Shown here: piece after piece, positions 10,309 through 18,987 of the stretch
How the letters are laid out: each line of letters begins with the position of its first letter
How positions within the stretch are numbered: the stretch's first letter is position 1
Assembly (NCBI GenBank): GCA_025356595.1
Contig: JANXSQ010000308.1
Location: forward strand, 1 to 32,265
DNA from: Janthinobacterium sp.
GTDB taxonomy: Bacteria > Pseudomonadota > Gammaproteobacteria > Burkholderiales > Burkholderiaceae_D
Reading direction: 5' to 3'
DNA: 32,265 nucleotides
Program-made: the position numbers and the translations under genes
The notes under the pieces: model-generated
Seen by the model: only the letters and a program-made list of their open reading frames with translations
What the model was told of the DNA's origin: nothing
The model's database searches: none

Positions 10309-11283
10309 ATGACATACCGCGTTCTGATCGTCGGACTGGGGCAGATCGGCCTCGGCTACGACCTGGGCGGCGCGCCGGCCGAGCAAGTGTATTCGCACGC
10401 CCGCGCCGTCAGCCGGCACCCGGCCTTCACCCTGGTCGGCGGGGTCGACGGCGCGCCGCGCCAGCGCGCCCTGCTGAGCGAGCATTACGGCTGCCCGGCC
10501 TACGCCGACCTGGCCGAGGCCCTGGCGCGGCAGGAGATCGACGTGCTGATCATCGCCGCGCCGACGGCGCAGCACGGCGCCATCCTGCGCCAGGCGCTGG
10601 AGCTGGCGCGGCCGCGCCTGGTGCTGTGCGAAAAGCCGCTGGCCTACGAACTGGCCGAGGCGCGCGCCATGGAGGCGCTGTGCCGCGAACGCGGCGTGGC
10701 CCTCTACGTCAACTACATGCGGCGCGCCGACGCGGCCGTGGTGGAGGTGCGCCGGCGCATCGAGTCGGGCGCCATCGCCGGCCCGCTGAAGGGCGTGTGC
10801 TGGTATTCCAAGGGCTTCCAGCACAACGGCTCGCACTTCTTCAACCTGCTCGAATACTGGCTCGGCCCGATGCGCTCGGCCCAAGTGATCGCGGCGGGCC
10901 GGCTGTGGGACGGCGTCGACGCCGAGCCGGACGCGCGCGTCGTCTTCGGCGCCGGCGGGGTGCTGTTCCTGGCCGCGCGCGAGGAGGCGTTCTCGCACTA
11001 CACCATCGAACTGCTGGCCGCGAACGGCCGCCTGCGCTACGAGCAGGGCGGCCGGCGCGTCGAATGGCAGGCGGCGGTGGCCGGCGCGCTGCCCGGCTAC
11101 ACCGTGCTCTCGCCCGAGGCCGAGCTGCTGCCGGACGGCATGGCGCGCTACCAGTGGCACGTCGCCGAGCAGATGGCGGCGGCGCTGGGCGGCGCCGCGG
11201 CGCAGTTGTGCAGCGGCGCCGAGGCGCTGGCGACGCTCGAGAGCATGCACACCATCACGGAACAAAGGCAGGCGCGCATCTGA
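10309..11283 (+). CDS. Gfo/Idh/MocA family NAD(P)-dependent sugar oxidoreductase
   Basis: This is probably a cytoplasmic oxidoreductase acting on a sugar or nucleotide sugar. The 324 residues have an N-terminal Rossmann domain with GLGQIG (9-14) and the family's conserved EKP (108-110) in CEKPLAYE. A C-terminal alpha/beta substrate domain includes GSHFFNLLEYWLG, where the His corresponds to the usual catalytic position. It starts two bases after pseI, so it belongs to the same operon. The pse pathway does not need it. With the next two genes it could form an oxidise-transaminate-acylate module, as the WbpB/WbpE/WbpD-type set does for other sugars. That analogy is inference. Confidence 0.85.
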   Translation: MTYRVLIVGLGQIGLGYDLGGAPAEQVYSHARAVSRHPAFTLVGGVDGAPRQRALLSEHYGCPAYADLAEALARQEIDVLIIAAPTAQHGAILRQALELARPRLVLCEKPLAYELAEARAMEALCRERGVALYVNYMRRADAAVVEVRRRIESGAIAGPLKGVCWYSKGFQHNGSHFFNLLEYWLGPMRSAQVIAAGRLWDGVDAEPDARVVFGAGGVLFLAAREEAFSHYTIELLAANGRLRYEQGGRRVEWQAAVAGALPGYTVLSPEAELLPDGMARYQWHVAEQMAAALGGAAAQLCSGAEALATLESMHTITEQRQARI

Positions 11284-11311
11284 GCCGCCGCCGCACACAA
11301 AGGAAAACGAC

Positions 11312-12616
11312 ATGAAAAACTTGGCAATCGCCGGCGGCGCGCCGCTGCGCACCGAACCCTTCAAGGGCCGCCGCACCATGGGCGAGGAAGAGAAGCGGGC
11401 CGTCATCGAGGTGATGGACAGCGACCAGTTGTCGTCCTTCTTCGGCAGCCCCGGCGCGCAGTGGTTGGGCGGGCCGAAGGTCAAGGAGTTCGAGCGCAAA
11501 TGGGCCGAGCAGTACGGCTTCAAGCACGCCATCTCGGTCAATTCCTGGACCACCGGCCTGATGACGGCGGTCGGCGCGGTCGGCGTCGAGCCGGGCGACG
11601 AGGTCATCGTCTCGCCCTACACGATGTCGGCCAGCGCCACCGCGATCCTGTTCTACGGCGCCATCCCGGTGTTCGCCGACGTCGATCCGCTGACCTTCAA
11701 CCTGACGGCGGCCAGCATCGAGGCGCGCATCACGCCGCGCACCAAGGCCATCATGCTGGTGCACCTGTTCGGCCAGGCCTGCGACATGGACCCCATCATG
11801 GCGCTGGCGCGGCGCCACAATCTGAAGGTCATCGAGGACGCGGCGCAGGCGCCCGGCGTGTACTACAAGGGCCAGCCGGTGGGCGCCATCGGCGACGTCG
11901 GCGGCTTCAGCCTGAACTACCACAAGCATATCCACACCGGCGAGGGCGGCATGCTGGTGACCAACGACGACCATCTGGCGCTGCGCTGCCAGATGATACG
12001 CAACCACGCCGAAAACCTCACCGAGGCGCAGGGCATGGAGGACTTGTCGAACATGATAGGTTCGAACTACCGCCTGACCGAATTGCAGGCGGCGATAGGC
12101 TGCGTGCAGCTGGACCGCCTGGACGGCTACCTGGCGCACCGCCAGCGCCTGGCGCGCCACCTGGGCGAGCGCCTGGCCGGCATCGCCGGCCTGACGGCGG
12201 CCACGCTGGCCGAGGGCGCCGGGCACGCCTACTATGTCTATCCGATCAAGTACGACGCCGCCGTCACCGGCATCGAGCGCTCGCTGTTCGTGCGCGCCGT
12301 GAACGCGGAACTGCCGGTGCCCGGATCGGCCGAGCAGGTCGGCCTGGTGGCCGCCTACGTGCGTCCGCTCTACCTGGCGCCGCTGTACCAGAAGAAGATC
12401 GCCCTGGGCAGCAAGGGCTTCCCGTGGAGCATGCACCCGGAACTCGAGTACGACTACGCCAAGGGCCTGTGCCCGGTGGTCGAGCGCCTGCACGAGCAGG
12501 AAATGCTGCTCACGACCCTGGTGCGCGAGCCGCTCGGGGAAGCCGACATCGACGCCTTCGTCGACGCCATCCGCAAGGTCCTGGCGCACAGCGACGAATT
12601 GGCGGGGCTGGCGTGA
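11312..12616 (+). CDS. DegT/DnrJ/EryC1/StrS aminotransferase (second copy in operon)
   Basis: This PLP-dependent sugar aminotransferase has 434 residues, clearly longer than PseC upstream. The PLP-binding segment is VIEDAAQAPG (D176), and the Schiff-base lysine is K205 in NYHKHIHTGEGG, unlike the HPVK form of PseC. The N terminus starts with LAIAGGAPLRTEPF, a form common in the DegT subgroup that includes AHBA synthase and inosose/keto-sugar aminotransferases. A good Shine-Dalgarno (AAAGGAAAA) precedes the ATG. The upstream partner is a Gfo/Idh oxidoreductase, which could supply the keto sugar. The substrate cannot be told from the sequence. Confidence 0.88.
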   Translation: MKNLAIAGGAPLRTEPFKGRRTMGEEEKRAVIEVMDSDQLSSFFGSPGAQWLGGPKVKEFERKWAEQYGFKHAISVNSWTTGLMTAVGAVGVEPGDEVIVSPYTMSASATAILFYGAIPVFADVDPLTFNLTAASIEARITPRTKAIMLVHLFGQACDMDPIMALARRHNLKVIEDAAQAPGVYYKGQPVGAIGDVGGFSLNYHKHIHTGEGGMLVTNDDHLALRCQMIRNHAENLTEAQGMEDLSNMIGSNYRLTELQAAIGCVQLDRLDGYLAHRQRLARHLGERLAGIAGLTAATLAEGAGHAYYVYPIKYDAAVTGIERSLFVRAVNAELPVPGSAEQVGLVAAYVRPLYLAPLYQKKIALGSKGFPWSMHPELEYDYAKGLCPVVERLHEQEMLLTTLVREPLGEADIDAFVDAIRKVLAHSDELAGLA

Positions 12617-12642
12617 CGGCCGCGCGCCGGGAGGCTTAAGCG

Positions 12643-13608
12643 ATGGCCAGCGCGGCATTGCAGATGAGCGAGTGCGACGACGACGCGGCCTGGGACGGCC
12701 TGGTCGCCGCCTCGCCGCAGGGCACGGTGTTCTCCAGCTCGGGATTTTTGCGCTCGCTGGGTTGCCGCTTCCGGCGCTACCTGATCGGCGCGCCGGGGCG
12801 TCCGCAAGCCCTGTGCGCGGCGATCGAGGACGAGGCCGGCGAGCGGTTGCTGGGCCACGACTACACGCCCTATCTGGGCCTGCTGTTCGTGGCCGGCGCG
12901 GCGACGCCGGCGCGCCAGCGCGTGGCCGAGGAAATGCGCCTGAGCCAGTTCGCGCTGGAGCAGTTGACGGCGCGCTACCGCACGGTGGCGATGGCGCTGT
13001 CCTGGCAGTACGCCGACGTGCGTCCCTTCCTGTGGCATAACTACCACGAGAGCGCGCTGGGCCAGTTCAAGGCCACGCCGCGCTACACCGCCGTGCTCGA
13101 CCTGGACGGCATCGACGCGGCCACCTATCCCGAACAGACGCGCGCCTGCCGCCGCCAGGAGCTGCGCAAGGGCGCCGCCTACGCCGTGCGCGAGGAAAGC
13201 GACGTGGAGGCCTTCCTGGCCATGTACGCGCTGACCTTCGCGCGCCAGGGCATCGCGCTGGCGCCGGCCGCGCTGGCGCTGGTGCGGCGCATCACCACGG
13301 CGGCGCTGGAGCAGGGTTACGGGCGCCTGAGCAGTTGCAGCACCGAGCAGGGCGCGGCGGCGATGACGCTGTTCCTGTTCGACAGCCGGCGCGCCTACTA
13401 CCTGTTCGCCGCCAACGATCCGGCGCTGCGCAACAGCGGCGCGGCGACCCGGCTGATGTTCGAGAACATCTACGACGCCAAGCGGCGCGGCCTGGCCGAA
13501 TTCGACTTCGTCGGCGTCAACTCGCCGCAGCGCGGCGATTTCAAACTCAGCTTCAACCCCGAGCTGAAGCTGTACTTCGACATGCGCTGCGAGCGCGCCG
13601 CGGCATGA
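12643..13608 (+). CDS. FemAB/GNAT-like N-acyltransferase
   Basis: The 321-residue soluble protein resembles the BioF2-like/FemAB acyltransferase group (a double GNAT fold). Typical features are TVFSSSGFLRSLG near the N terminus and RRQELRKGAAYAVREESDVEAFLAMY (key residues R-R-x-E-L-R-K) in the middle. The C-terminal half has AYYLFAANDPALRN and EFDFVGVNSPQRGDFKLSFNP. I infer that it attaches an acyl or aminoacyl group to an amino sugar made by the neighbouring genes. The ribosome binding site GGGAGG lies eight bases before the ATG. The stop overlaps the next gene by four bases. Family level is moderately sure; the acyl donor is unknown. Confidence 0.7.
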   Translation: MASAALQMSECDDDAAWDGLVAASPQGTVFSSSGFLRSLGCRFRRYLIGAPGRPQALCAAIEDEAGERLLGHDYTPYLGLLFVAGAATPARQRVAEEMRLSQFALEQLTARYRTVAMALSWQYADVRPFLWHNYHESALGQFKATPRYTAVLDLDGIDAATYPEQTRACRRQELRKGAAYAVREESDVEAFLAMYALTFARQGIALAPAALALVRRITTAALEQGYGRLSSCSTEQGAAAMTLFLFDSRRAYYLFAANDPALRNSGAATRLMFENIYDAKRRGLAEFDFVGVNSPQRGDFKLSFNPELKLYFDMRCERAAA

Positions 13609-14507
13609 GCGCGGCCGGCCGCACGGCCATCGTGGCGCACGACGCCGGCGGCGCCGAGGTGCTCAGCAGCCATGTGCGGCGGCAGGGCCTGGACTGCCTG
13701 TTTTCGCTGCAGGGCCCGGCGCGCGCCGTGTTCGAGCGCAAGCTGGGGCCGTTCGAGAATCTGCCGCTGGAGGCGGCGCTGGCGGGCAGCGCGCGCCTGT
13801 TGTGCGGCACCAGCTGGCAATCCGACCTGGAACTGGAGGCGATCGCGCTGGCGCGCCGCGCCGGCCTGCCCTCGGCCGCGTGGTTGGACCACTGGGTCAA
13901 CTACCGTGCCCGCTTCGAACGGGGCGGCGCGCTGCGCCTGCCGGACGAAATCTGGGTCAGCGACGACTGCGCGCTGGCGCTGGCGCGCGCCGAACTGCCG
14001 CAGGTGCGCCTGCGCCAGATGGAGAATCCCTACTTCCTCGACATCGCCGCCAGCCTGCGCGCCGAGCCGCGCCTGTTTCCGGCGCTGCCGGGGCGGCTGA
14101 ATGTGTTGTATGTGTGCGAACCGGTGCGCGAACACGCGCTGCTGCGCTACGGCGACGAGCTGCACTTCGGCTATACAGAGGAACAGGCGCTGCGCTATTT
14201 CCTGAATCATGTGGCGGCGCTGGGCGCGCCGCTGGGCCGCGTGCTGATCCGTCCGCATCCGTCCGAGGCGGCCGGCAAATACACCGCGCTGGCGGCCGAG
14301 TTCGCGCTGCCGCTGGCCTTCAGCGCCGGCGACACCCTGAGCGCCGAAGTGGCGTCCAGCGACTGCGTGGTCGGTTGCAGCAGCATGGCGATGGTGATCG
14401 GCCTGATCGGCGGCAAGCGCGTCGTCAGTTGCATCCCGCCGGGCGGGCCGCCGTGCGCCCTGCCGCAGCCGGAGATCGAATCGCTGCGCGCCCTGTTGGC
14501 GCAATAG
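13605..14507 (+). CDS. Unassigned GT-B-like protein at the end of the pse operon
   Basis: I do not recognise a named family. The 300-residue soluble protein opens with IVAHDAGGAEVLSSHV, followed by a patterned alpha/beta region (ARLLCGTSWQSDLELEA, WLDHWVNYRARF, PDEIWVSDD). The second half has LNVLYVCEPVREHALL, then IRPHPSE (about 214-220) and VGCSSMAMVIGLIGGKRVVS. The RPHPSE and GCSSM segments resemble GT-B-fold sugar-nucleotide enzymes such as capsule and CDP-glycerol transferases or epimerases. The start at 13605 overlaps the upstream stop by four bases. It is the last gene of the operon, so a role in handling or transferring the sugar made upstream is plausible. Confidence 0.55.
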   Translation: MSAAGRTAIVAHDAGGAEVLSSHVRRQGLDCLFSLQGPARAVFERKLGPFENLPLEAALAGSARLLCGTSWQSDLELEAIALARRAGLPSAAWLDHWVNYRARFERGGALRLPDEIWVSDDCALALARAELPQVRLRQMENPYFLDIAASLRAEPRLFPALPGRLNVLYVCEPVREHALLRYGDELHFGYTEEQALRYFLNHVAALGAPLGRVLIRPHPSEAAGKYTALAAEFALPLAFSAGDTLSAEVASSDCVVGCSSMAMVIGLIGGKRVVSCIPPGGPPCALPQPEIESLRALLAQ

Positions 14508-14550
14508 GGCGGCGCGCAAGGCGCAAAAACGACGCCGCGGCGCCGCGCGC

Positions 14551-16230
14551 CTACAGCAGGCGGCGCAGCGCGCAGGTCTGCTTGAACAGGCTGACGTAGT
14601 CGGCGAACTGGGCCATCGCGAAGATGTGCAGATTGTTGGCATCGTCGCGGAAGTCGTCGAGCTGGGCCAGCGTCGCCTCGACGCTGGCGCGCGGCACGAT
14701 GCGGCTGTCCGCCGTGGCCGCCTCGGCCTTGCTGAGCGGCGCCGGGATCGGGTTCAGGATGGGCACGGCGGTGCGCAGGAATTCGATGTCGGCGTTGGTC
14801 GGCGCGTCGTACATCAGGCACAGGTCGATGCTCTGGGCGAACTGCGACAGCGAGCCGACCAGGCAGGCGCGCATGGCGTCGGCGTCGGCGCCGCAGGCGC
14901 GCTCGATGATTTCGATCAGCGACTGGGCCTGGCGGCAGCGGATCCGCAGCGTGATGCCGTGTTCGGCGCACCAGGCGGCGATGCGCGCGATGCCGGCCAG
15001 GTAGACGGAAAACTCGGTGCACATGATGCCGTTCAGCGAGATGCCGTTGAGCAGCAGGCCGACCGTCTTCAGGGGCCCGGGCGGCGCGCTGCTGGCGCCG
15101 AAATTCTCCACATAGGGCAGGGTCTGGTGGCGCAGGCGTTGGCGCCGGCTGTTAAACAGCGGCAAACCCTGCATCGGGTGGGTCAGCATCGTCACGTCGC
15201 CGTAGTCGAATTCGATGTCTTCGCTGGTCTTGGCGTGCGGCACCATCAGGACGGGGATGCGGTGGCGCGCGGCGAAGCTCAGCAGCGGGCCGTGGAAGCC
15301 GGCGTCGTGGTCGGAGAGCAGCAGCTTGCCCGGCTTGTGCGTATGGAAATGTCGCTCCAGCGCGTGCAGGTCGACCACCTGGCACTGGTACAGCGTGCTC
15401 AGCTGGCGGGCCTGGCGGGCGCGGTACTCGGGCGTGGCGATGTAGGGCGCCAGCAGCGCGTCCAGGCGCGCCTCCAGGCGCTCGGCCAGGGCGGCCAGCG
15501 GTGGCGCGCCGCCGCTGAGCGCCTGCTGGTGGTGCAGGCGCATCAGATTGGTCTTCGCCGTGGCCTCGAAGGGCACGCCCCAGTATTTCGGCTCGATGTG
15601 CAGATTCGTCTTGCCCGAGGCCTGCAGTTCGGCGCTGAAATGGGCCGCGTCGTAGAAGCAGGTCGGCAGATGGCTGAGCACATCGTAGGGGCCGGCCTCG
15701 GACTCGCCGAAGTTGATCACCACGTCCGCCTCCTCGGGGCGGGCGCCGTATTTGACGGCCGAGAAGGGAATCTCCATGGTGCGCAGCAATTGCAGCAGCA
15801 GCAGCGCCGGCACGAAGGACGGCCAGTAATAGGTGGAGGGATTGTCGCACAGGAAGACGTGCGGCTTGTGCTCGCGCAGCTTGCCCAGCACATCCTTCCA
15901 CAGGCCGTTGTACCAGCGGTGGCCGAGGAAGAAATAGAACAGGTTCAGGTGCTGCCAGCCGGCCAGCGAGGCCTCGGGCAGCAGTTCGCGCAGCTCGGCG
16001 TCGAGCGCGGCCTCGAAGGCGTGCGCGTCGGCGTGCGCCGCCGCCACCAGCGCCGGATAGTCGGGACAGGCGTTCCAGGCGACGAACTCGGCGTTGCGCA
16101 GCGCGCTGGCGGCGATCGGGTCGACCAGCGTCGGGTCGAAGAAGACCACCCGGTACTGCTCGAGCCGGGCGGCGACGGTCTCGGCGACGGCGATGTCGTG
16201 CGAGGTGGTGATGATGAGCAGATTGTCCAT
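14551..16230 (-). CDS. Unassigned 559-residue protein, possible glycosyltransferase
   Basis: No named family is recognised. The 559-residue protein has no signal peptide. Its first half reads like a Rossmann-type domain (NLLIITTSHDIAVAETV at the start; FLCDNPSTYYWPSFVPALLL near 125-143). The second half contains KLLLSDHDAGFHGPLLSF (about 300-317) and VLMVPHAKTSEDIEFDYGD (about 325-343). It then has a C-terminal GT-B-like part with IRCRQAQSLIEI. A His/Asp-rich core plus a PHAK segment recalls capsule-type or sialyl/Kdo-type transferases, but that is only suggestive. It lies 21 bases after, and in the same frame as, the GT41-methyltransferase gene. The ribosome binding site is poor, which suggests coupled translation. 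Its location next to the pse operon makes it a candidate pseudaminyl transferase. Confidence 0.55.
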   Translation of the reverse strand: MDNLLIITTSHDIAVAETVAARLEQYRVVFFDPTLVDPIAASALRNAEFVAWNACPDYPALVAAAHADAHAFEAALDAELRELLPEASLAGWQHLNLFYFFLGHRWYNGLWKDVLGKLREHKPHVFLCDNPSTYYWPSFVPALLLLQLLRTMEIPFSAVKYGARPEEADVVINFGESEAGPYDVLSHLPTCFYDAAHFSAELQASGKTNLHIEPKYWGVPFEATAKTNLMRLHHQQALSGGAPPLAALAERLEARLDALLAPYIATPEYRARQARQLSTLYQCQVVDLHALERHFHTHKPGKLLLSDHDAGFHGPLLSFAARHRIPVLMVPHAKTSEDIEFDYGDVTMLTHPMQGLPLFNSRRQRLRHQTLPYVENFGASSAPPGPLKTVGLLLNGISLNGIMCTEFSVYLAGIARIAAWCAEHGITLRIRCRQAQSLIEIIERACGADADAMRACLVGSLSQFAQSIDLCLMYDAPTNADIEFLRTAVPILNPIPAPLSKAEAATADSRIVPRASVEATLAQLDDFRDDANNLHIFAMAQFADYVSLFKQTCALRRLL

Positions 16231-16251
16231 GCGGCGGCGGCGCGTTCCCGA

Positions 16252-18987
16252 CTAGCGCTTCAGGACCAGGCCCTGGCCGGTCGGCAGCGGGAAGACGCGG
16301 TATTTGCGCGCCTCGAACCAGGCGTCCTCGGCGATTTTCTGGACGCGGTATTCGCCGGCCCATTCGTAGTCGTCGAGGATGACCATGCCGCCCGGGACGA
16401 CGCGCTCGAACAGGGCGTCGAGGACGGCGATTTCGAAGGCGGCGTTGTTCAGATCGATGTGCAGGTAGGCGATTTTTTGCGGCGAATTGCCTTCCAGCGA
16501 GGCCGGCAGCAGGCCCTTCACCAGCCTGACGTTGTCGTAGCCGGCGAAGCGTTGCTGGATCTGCTCGTACATGCCGTCTTCCTGGCCGACGAATTTATGT
16601 CCTTCGACGGGATTGTAGTCGTAGGTGTCGTAGCCCCAGAAGGTCTTGCTGAACTCGTCCTTGCCGAAATAGTCGATGACGGTCTTGATGCCGGTGCCGC
16701 GGTACACGCCGCACTCGACGAAATCGCCCTCCAGCTGCGAGCAATGGTAGGCCGAGCAGGCCAGGATGTAGCGGCGCCAGGCGATGGCGCGGTCGGCGTC
16801 GTTCTGCACGTTGGCCTCCCAGGCGCGCACGAAGGCCTGGTCCTCGAAGGGCGAGTTGTTCTTGCCCCAGGTGAAGAGGTTGTCGCCCAGGTAGGTGCCC
16901 GGCACGACCAGGGCCTTGGCCTCCTCCATCAGGGCGTAGAAGCGGGCCGGGTCGGTCAGGCCCCACACGGTTTGCACCATGAAATTCATGATGCGGCTCG
17001 GGTCGGCGATCGGGGTGTGCGCTGGCAGTTTCATGCTGTGTTCCTTTGCGGCGGGTGGGGCGAAGGGCGGCGCCGACGGCGCCATGGGGAGGGCGGCGCG
17101 GTCCGGCGACAGCGCCACGCTGCGGAACAAATCTTCCAGGTCGCGCACGAAGCGCGGGCTGTCGAACAGCGCGCAGCTGAGGCGCTGCTCTTGCAGTTGC
17201 TGTTTCATTTCGGCCACGCGGCGCGGCTGCAGCGCCAGGCCGACGGCCTTGTCCTCGTACTCCTGCAGGCTGTGCGTGACCAATTCGGGCAGATCGACCG
17301 CCAGCAGCAGGCTGCCGGCCATGCGCGAGGAGAAGGTGCGTCCGCTGCAGGTGAGCAGGGGCAGGCCGGCCCACAGCGCGTCGCTGGCGGTGGTGCCGGC
17401 GTTGAAGGGCATGGTGTCGAGGAACAGGTCGGCCACCTGGTAGCGCGCCAGGTAGTCGGCCGGCGTGACGCGCTCGGCGAACAGCAGGCGCGCCGGGTCG
17501 ATGTCGTGGGCGGCGGCGGCGGCGCGCAGGTTCTGCCGCACCATCTCGTGGTCCGACACCAACCACAGCACGCTGGCCGGGGCGCGCGCCAGGATGCGCA
17601 TCCAGCTGGCGAAAACTTCCTCGGTGAACTTGAAGTTGTTGTTGAAGGAGCAAAACACGAAGGCGTCCTCCGGCAGGCCGCAGGAGGCGCGCGTCGGCCG
17701 CGCGCCGATGGCGCGCTGGCGGTCGTTGATCTGGAAGGAGCGCGGCATGTACAGCGGCCGTTCGGTGAAGTAGGGCGCCAGTTCCGGCGGCAGCACGAAG
17801 GCGTCGGCGATCACATAGTCGATGCAGGGCAGGGCGGTCGGGCCGGGGAAGCCCAGGTAGGTCATCTGCACCGGCGCCGGGCGCCAGGACAGGATGTTCG
17901 GGCGCGTCCCCAGGGTCAGGCCGTGCAGGTCGACCAGGATGTCGATTTCGTGCGCCAGGATGCAGCGCGCGGCGGCCTCGTCGTCCATGCCGTCGATGCG
18001 GATGTAGTGGTCCATGGCGCTGACCACGCGGCTGCGCAGCGGCGTGCCGTCCTCGCGGCTCCAGGAAAAGGCGTACACCTCGACGCTGCTGCGGTCGTGC
18101 AGTTCGTAGAGTTCGGCCGTCAGGATGGAGACGGCGTGCGAGCACAGGTCGGAGGACAGGTAGCCGACGCGCAGGCGTTCGTGGCGGTAGCCCTGCGGCG
18201 GCGCCAGCGGCGCCGTCGCCGGCATGACTTTTTCGGCGACGAAGCGGCGCGAGGCGGCCAGTTGCTCGGCCGGATCGGTGTCGGCGCTCAGGCTGGCCAG
18301 CGCCGAGGTGGCCTCGATCATCTGCTGCTCGCTGACGCCGGCGATGGGCTGGTAGAGCGGCCACTGGCACAGCTTCTGGCGCAGGTGGATGACGTGGGTG
18401 AGCACCTTCGGCTGTTGCGGGTCGACCTGCAGGCTCTTGACGAGCACGTCGTTCGCTTCCGGCAACTGTTTGCGGATCTCCAGCAGGCGGCCCAGATTGT
18501 TCAGCGCCTGCAGATAGAAGTCGCGCTCGCCGGCCACCTCGGGCCGGGCCAGCGCCGTGACGCGGTTCCACAGCGTCAGCGCCTCGACGGGCAAGCCCCT
18601 GCGCTCGAGCAGGGTGCCCAGGTTCAGGTGGGCTTCGATGAAGTCCGGCTTGAGCGCCAGCGCGCGCCGGTAGCTTTCCTCGGCGCCGGCGTCGTCGTTC
18701 TGGTTGCCCAGGCTGACGGCGAGGTTGAACAGCACGGCGTAGGCGACCTCGGAGACGGTGTGCTCGAGCCAGAGGCGGTACAGGGCGACGGCGTCGGCGG
18801 TGCGCGCCGCCTGGATGTGCAACTGGCAGACGCTGAACAGTTCGACGATGGGCAGGGCGCCGCGGCGCGCCAGCGTCGCCGCGAGGGCGGGCGCGGCGGC
18901 CATCTGGTTGCCGGCGAGGGCGAGGCGGAGCGTTTGAAGCGGATCGGGCTGGTGGCGTGCGGGATTTTTTTTCATGATTTGAGTCAT
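16252..18987 (-). CDS. TPR + GT41 (SPINDLY/OGT-like) transferase fused to TylF-like methyltransferase
   Basis: This 911-residue protein has three parts. Residues about 20-210 are TPR-like helical repeats (for example ALKPDFIEAHLNLGTLLERR). Residues about 270-620 are a GT41 catalytic region: GYLSSDLCSHAVSILT with a His at the conserved position, FCSFNNNFKF with the Lys equivalent to the UDP-binding Lys of OGT, and GTTASDALWAGLPLLT. After a Pro/Ala linker (about 625-650), residues 652-911 are a class I methyltransferase of the TylF/macrocin O-methyltransferase type, with EGDFVECGVYRGTG and HIDLNNAAFE. GT41 enzymes put a sugar, usually GlcNAc, on Ser/Thr of proteins; the methyltransferase could cap the sugar. 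A second in-frame ATG at 18975 (MKKNP) is an alternative start. Neither start has a clear ribosome binding site. Confidence 0.88.
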   Translation of the reverse strand: MTQIMKKNPARHQPDPLQTLRLALAGNQMAAAPALAATLARRGALPIVELFSVCQLHIQAARTADAVALYRLWLEHTVSEVAYAVLFNLAVSLGNQNDDAGAEESYRRALALKPDFIEAHLNLGTLLERRGLPVEALTLWNRVTALARPEVAGERDFYLQALNNLGRLLEIRKQLPEANDVLVKSLQVDPQQPKVLTHVIHLRQKLCQWPLYQPIAGVSEQQMIEATSALASLSADTDPAEQLAASRRFVAEKVMPATAPLAPPQGYRHERLRVGYLSSDLCSHAVSILTAELYELHDRSSVEVYAFSWSREDGTPLRSRVVSAMDHYIRIDGMDDEAAARCILAHEIDILVDLHGLTLGTRPNILSWRPAPVQMTYLGFPGPTALPCIDYVIADAFVLPPELAPYFTERPLYMPRSFQINDRQRAIGARPTRASCGLPEDAFVFCSFNNNFKFTEEVFASWMRILARAPASVLWLVSDHEMVRQNLRAAAAAHDIDPARLLFAERVTPADYLARYQVADLFLDTMPFNAGTTASDALWAGLPLLTCSGRTFSSRMAGSLLLAVDLPELVTHSLQEYEDKAVGLALQPRRVAEMKQQLQEQRLSCALFDSPRFVRDLEDLFRSVALSPDRAALPMAPSAPPFAPPAAKEHSMKLPAHTPIADPSRIMNFMVQTVWGLTDPARFYALMEEAKALVVPGTYLGDNLFTWGKNNSPFEDQAFVRAWEANVQNDADRAIAWRRYILACSAYHCSQLEGDFVECGVYRGTGIKTVIDYFGKDEFSKTFWGYDTYDYNPVEGHKFVGQEDGMYEQIQQRFAGYDNVRLVKGLLPASLEGNSPQKIAYLHIDLNNAAFEIAVLDALFERVVPGGMVILDDYEWAGEYRVQKIAEDAWFEARKYRVFPLPTGQGLVLKR
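17032..17047 (-). promoter_or_regulatory. Internal ribosome binding site and ATG at the methyltransferase domain
   Basis: On the minus strand AAAGGAA (17041-17047), a six-base spacer CACAGC and ATG (17032-17034) lie in frame inside the fusion gene. They sit at the junction between the Pro/Ala linker and the methyltransferase domain. Translation from here would give a 260-residue stand-alone methyltransferase, close to the usual TylF-family length. The main start at 18987 has a much poorer site. Either both forms are made, or this is a relic of two genes that merged. Confidence 0.55.

Noticed and set aside
11312-12616. The second DegT-type gene considered as a duplicate PseC
   Set aside because: It is 49 residues longer than PseC, and its lysine motif is NYHKHIHTGEGG rather than FHPVKxLTTGEGG, so a different substrate is likelier.
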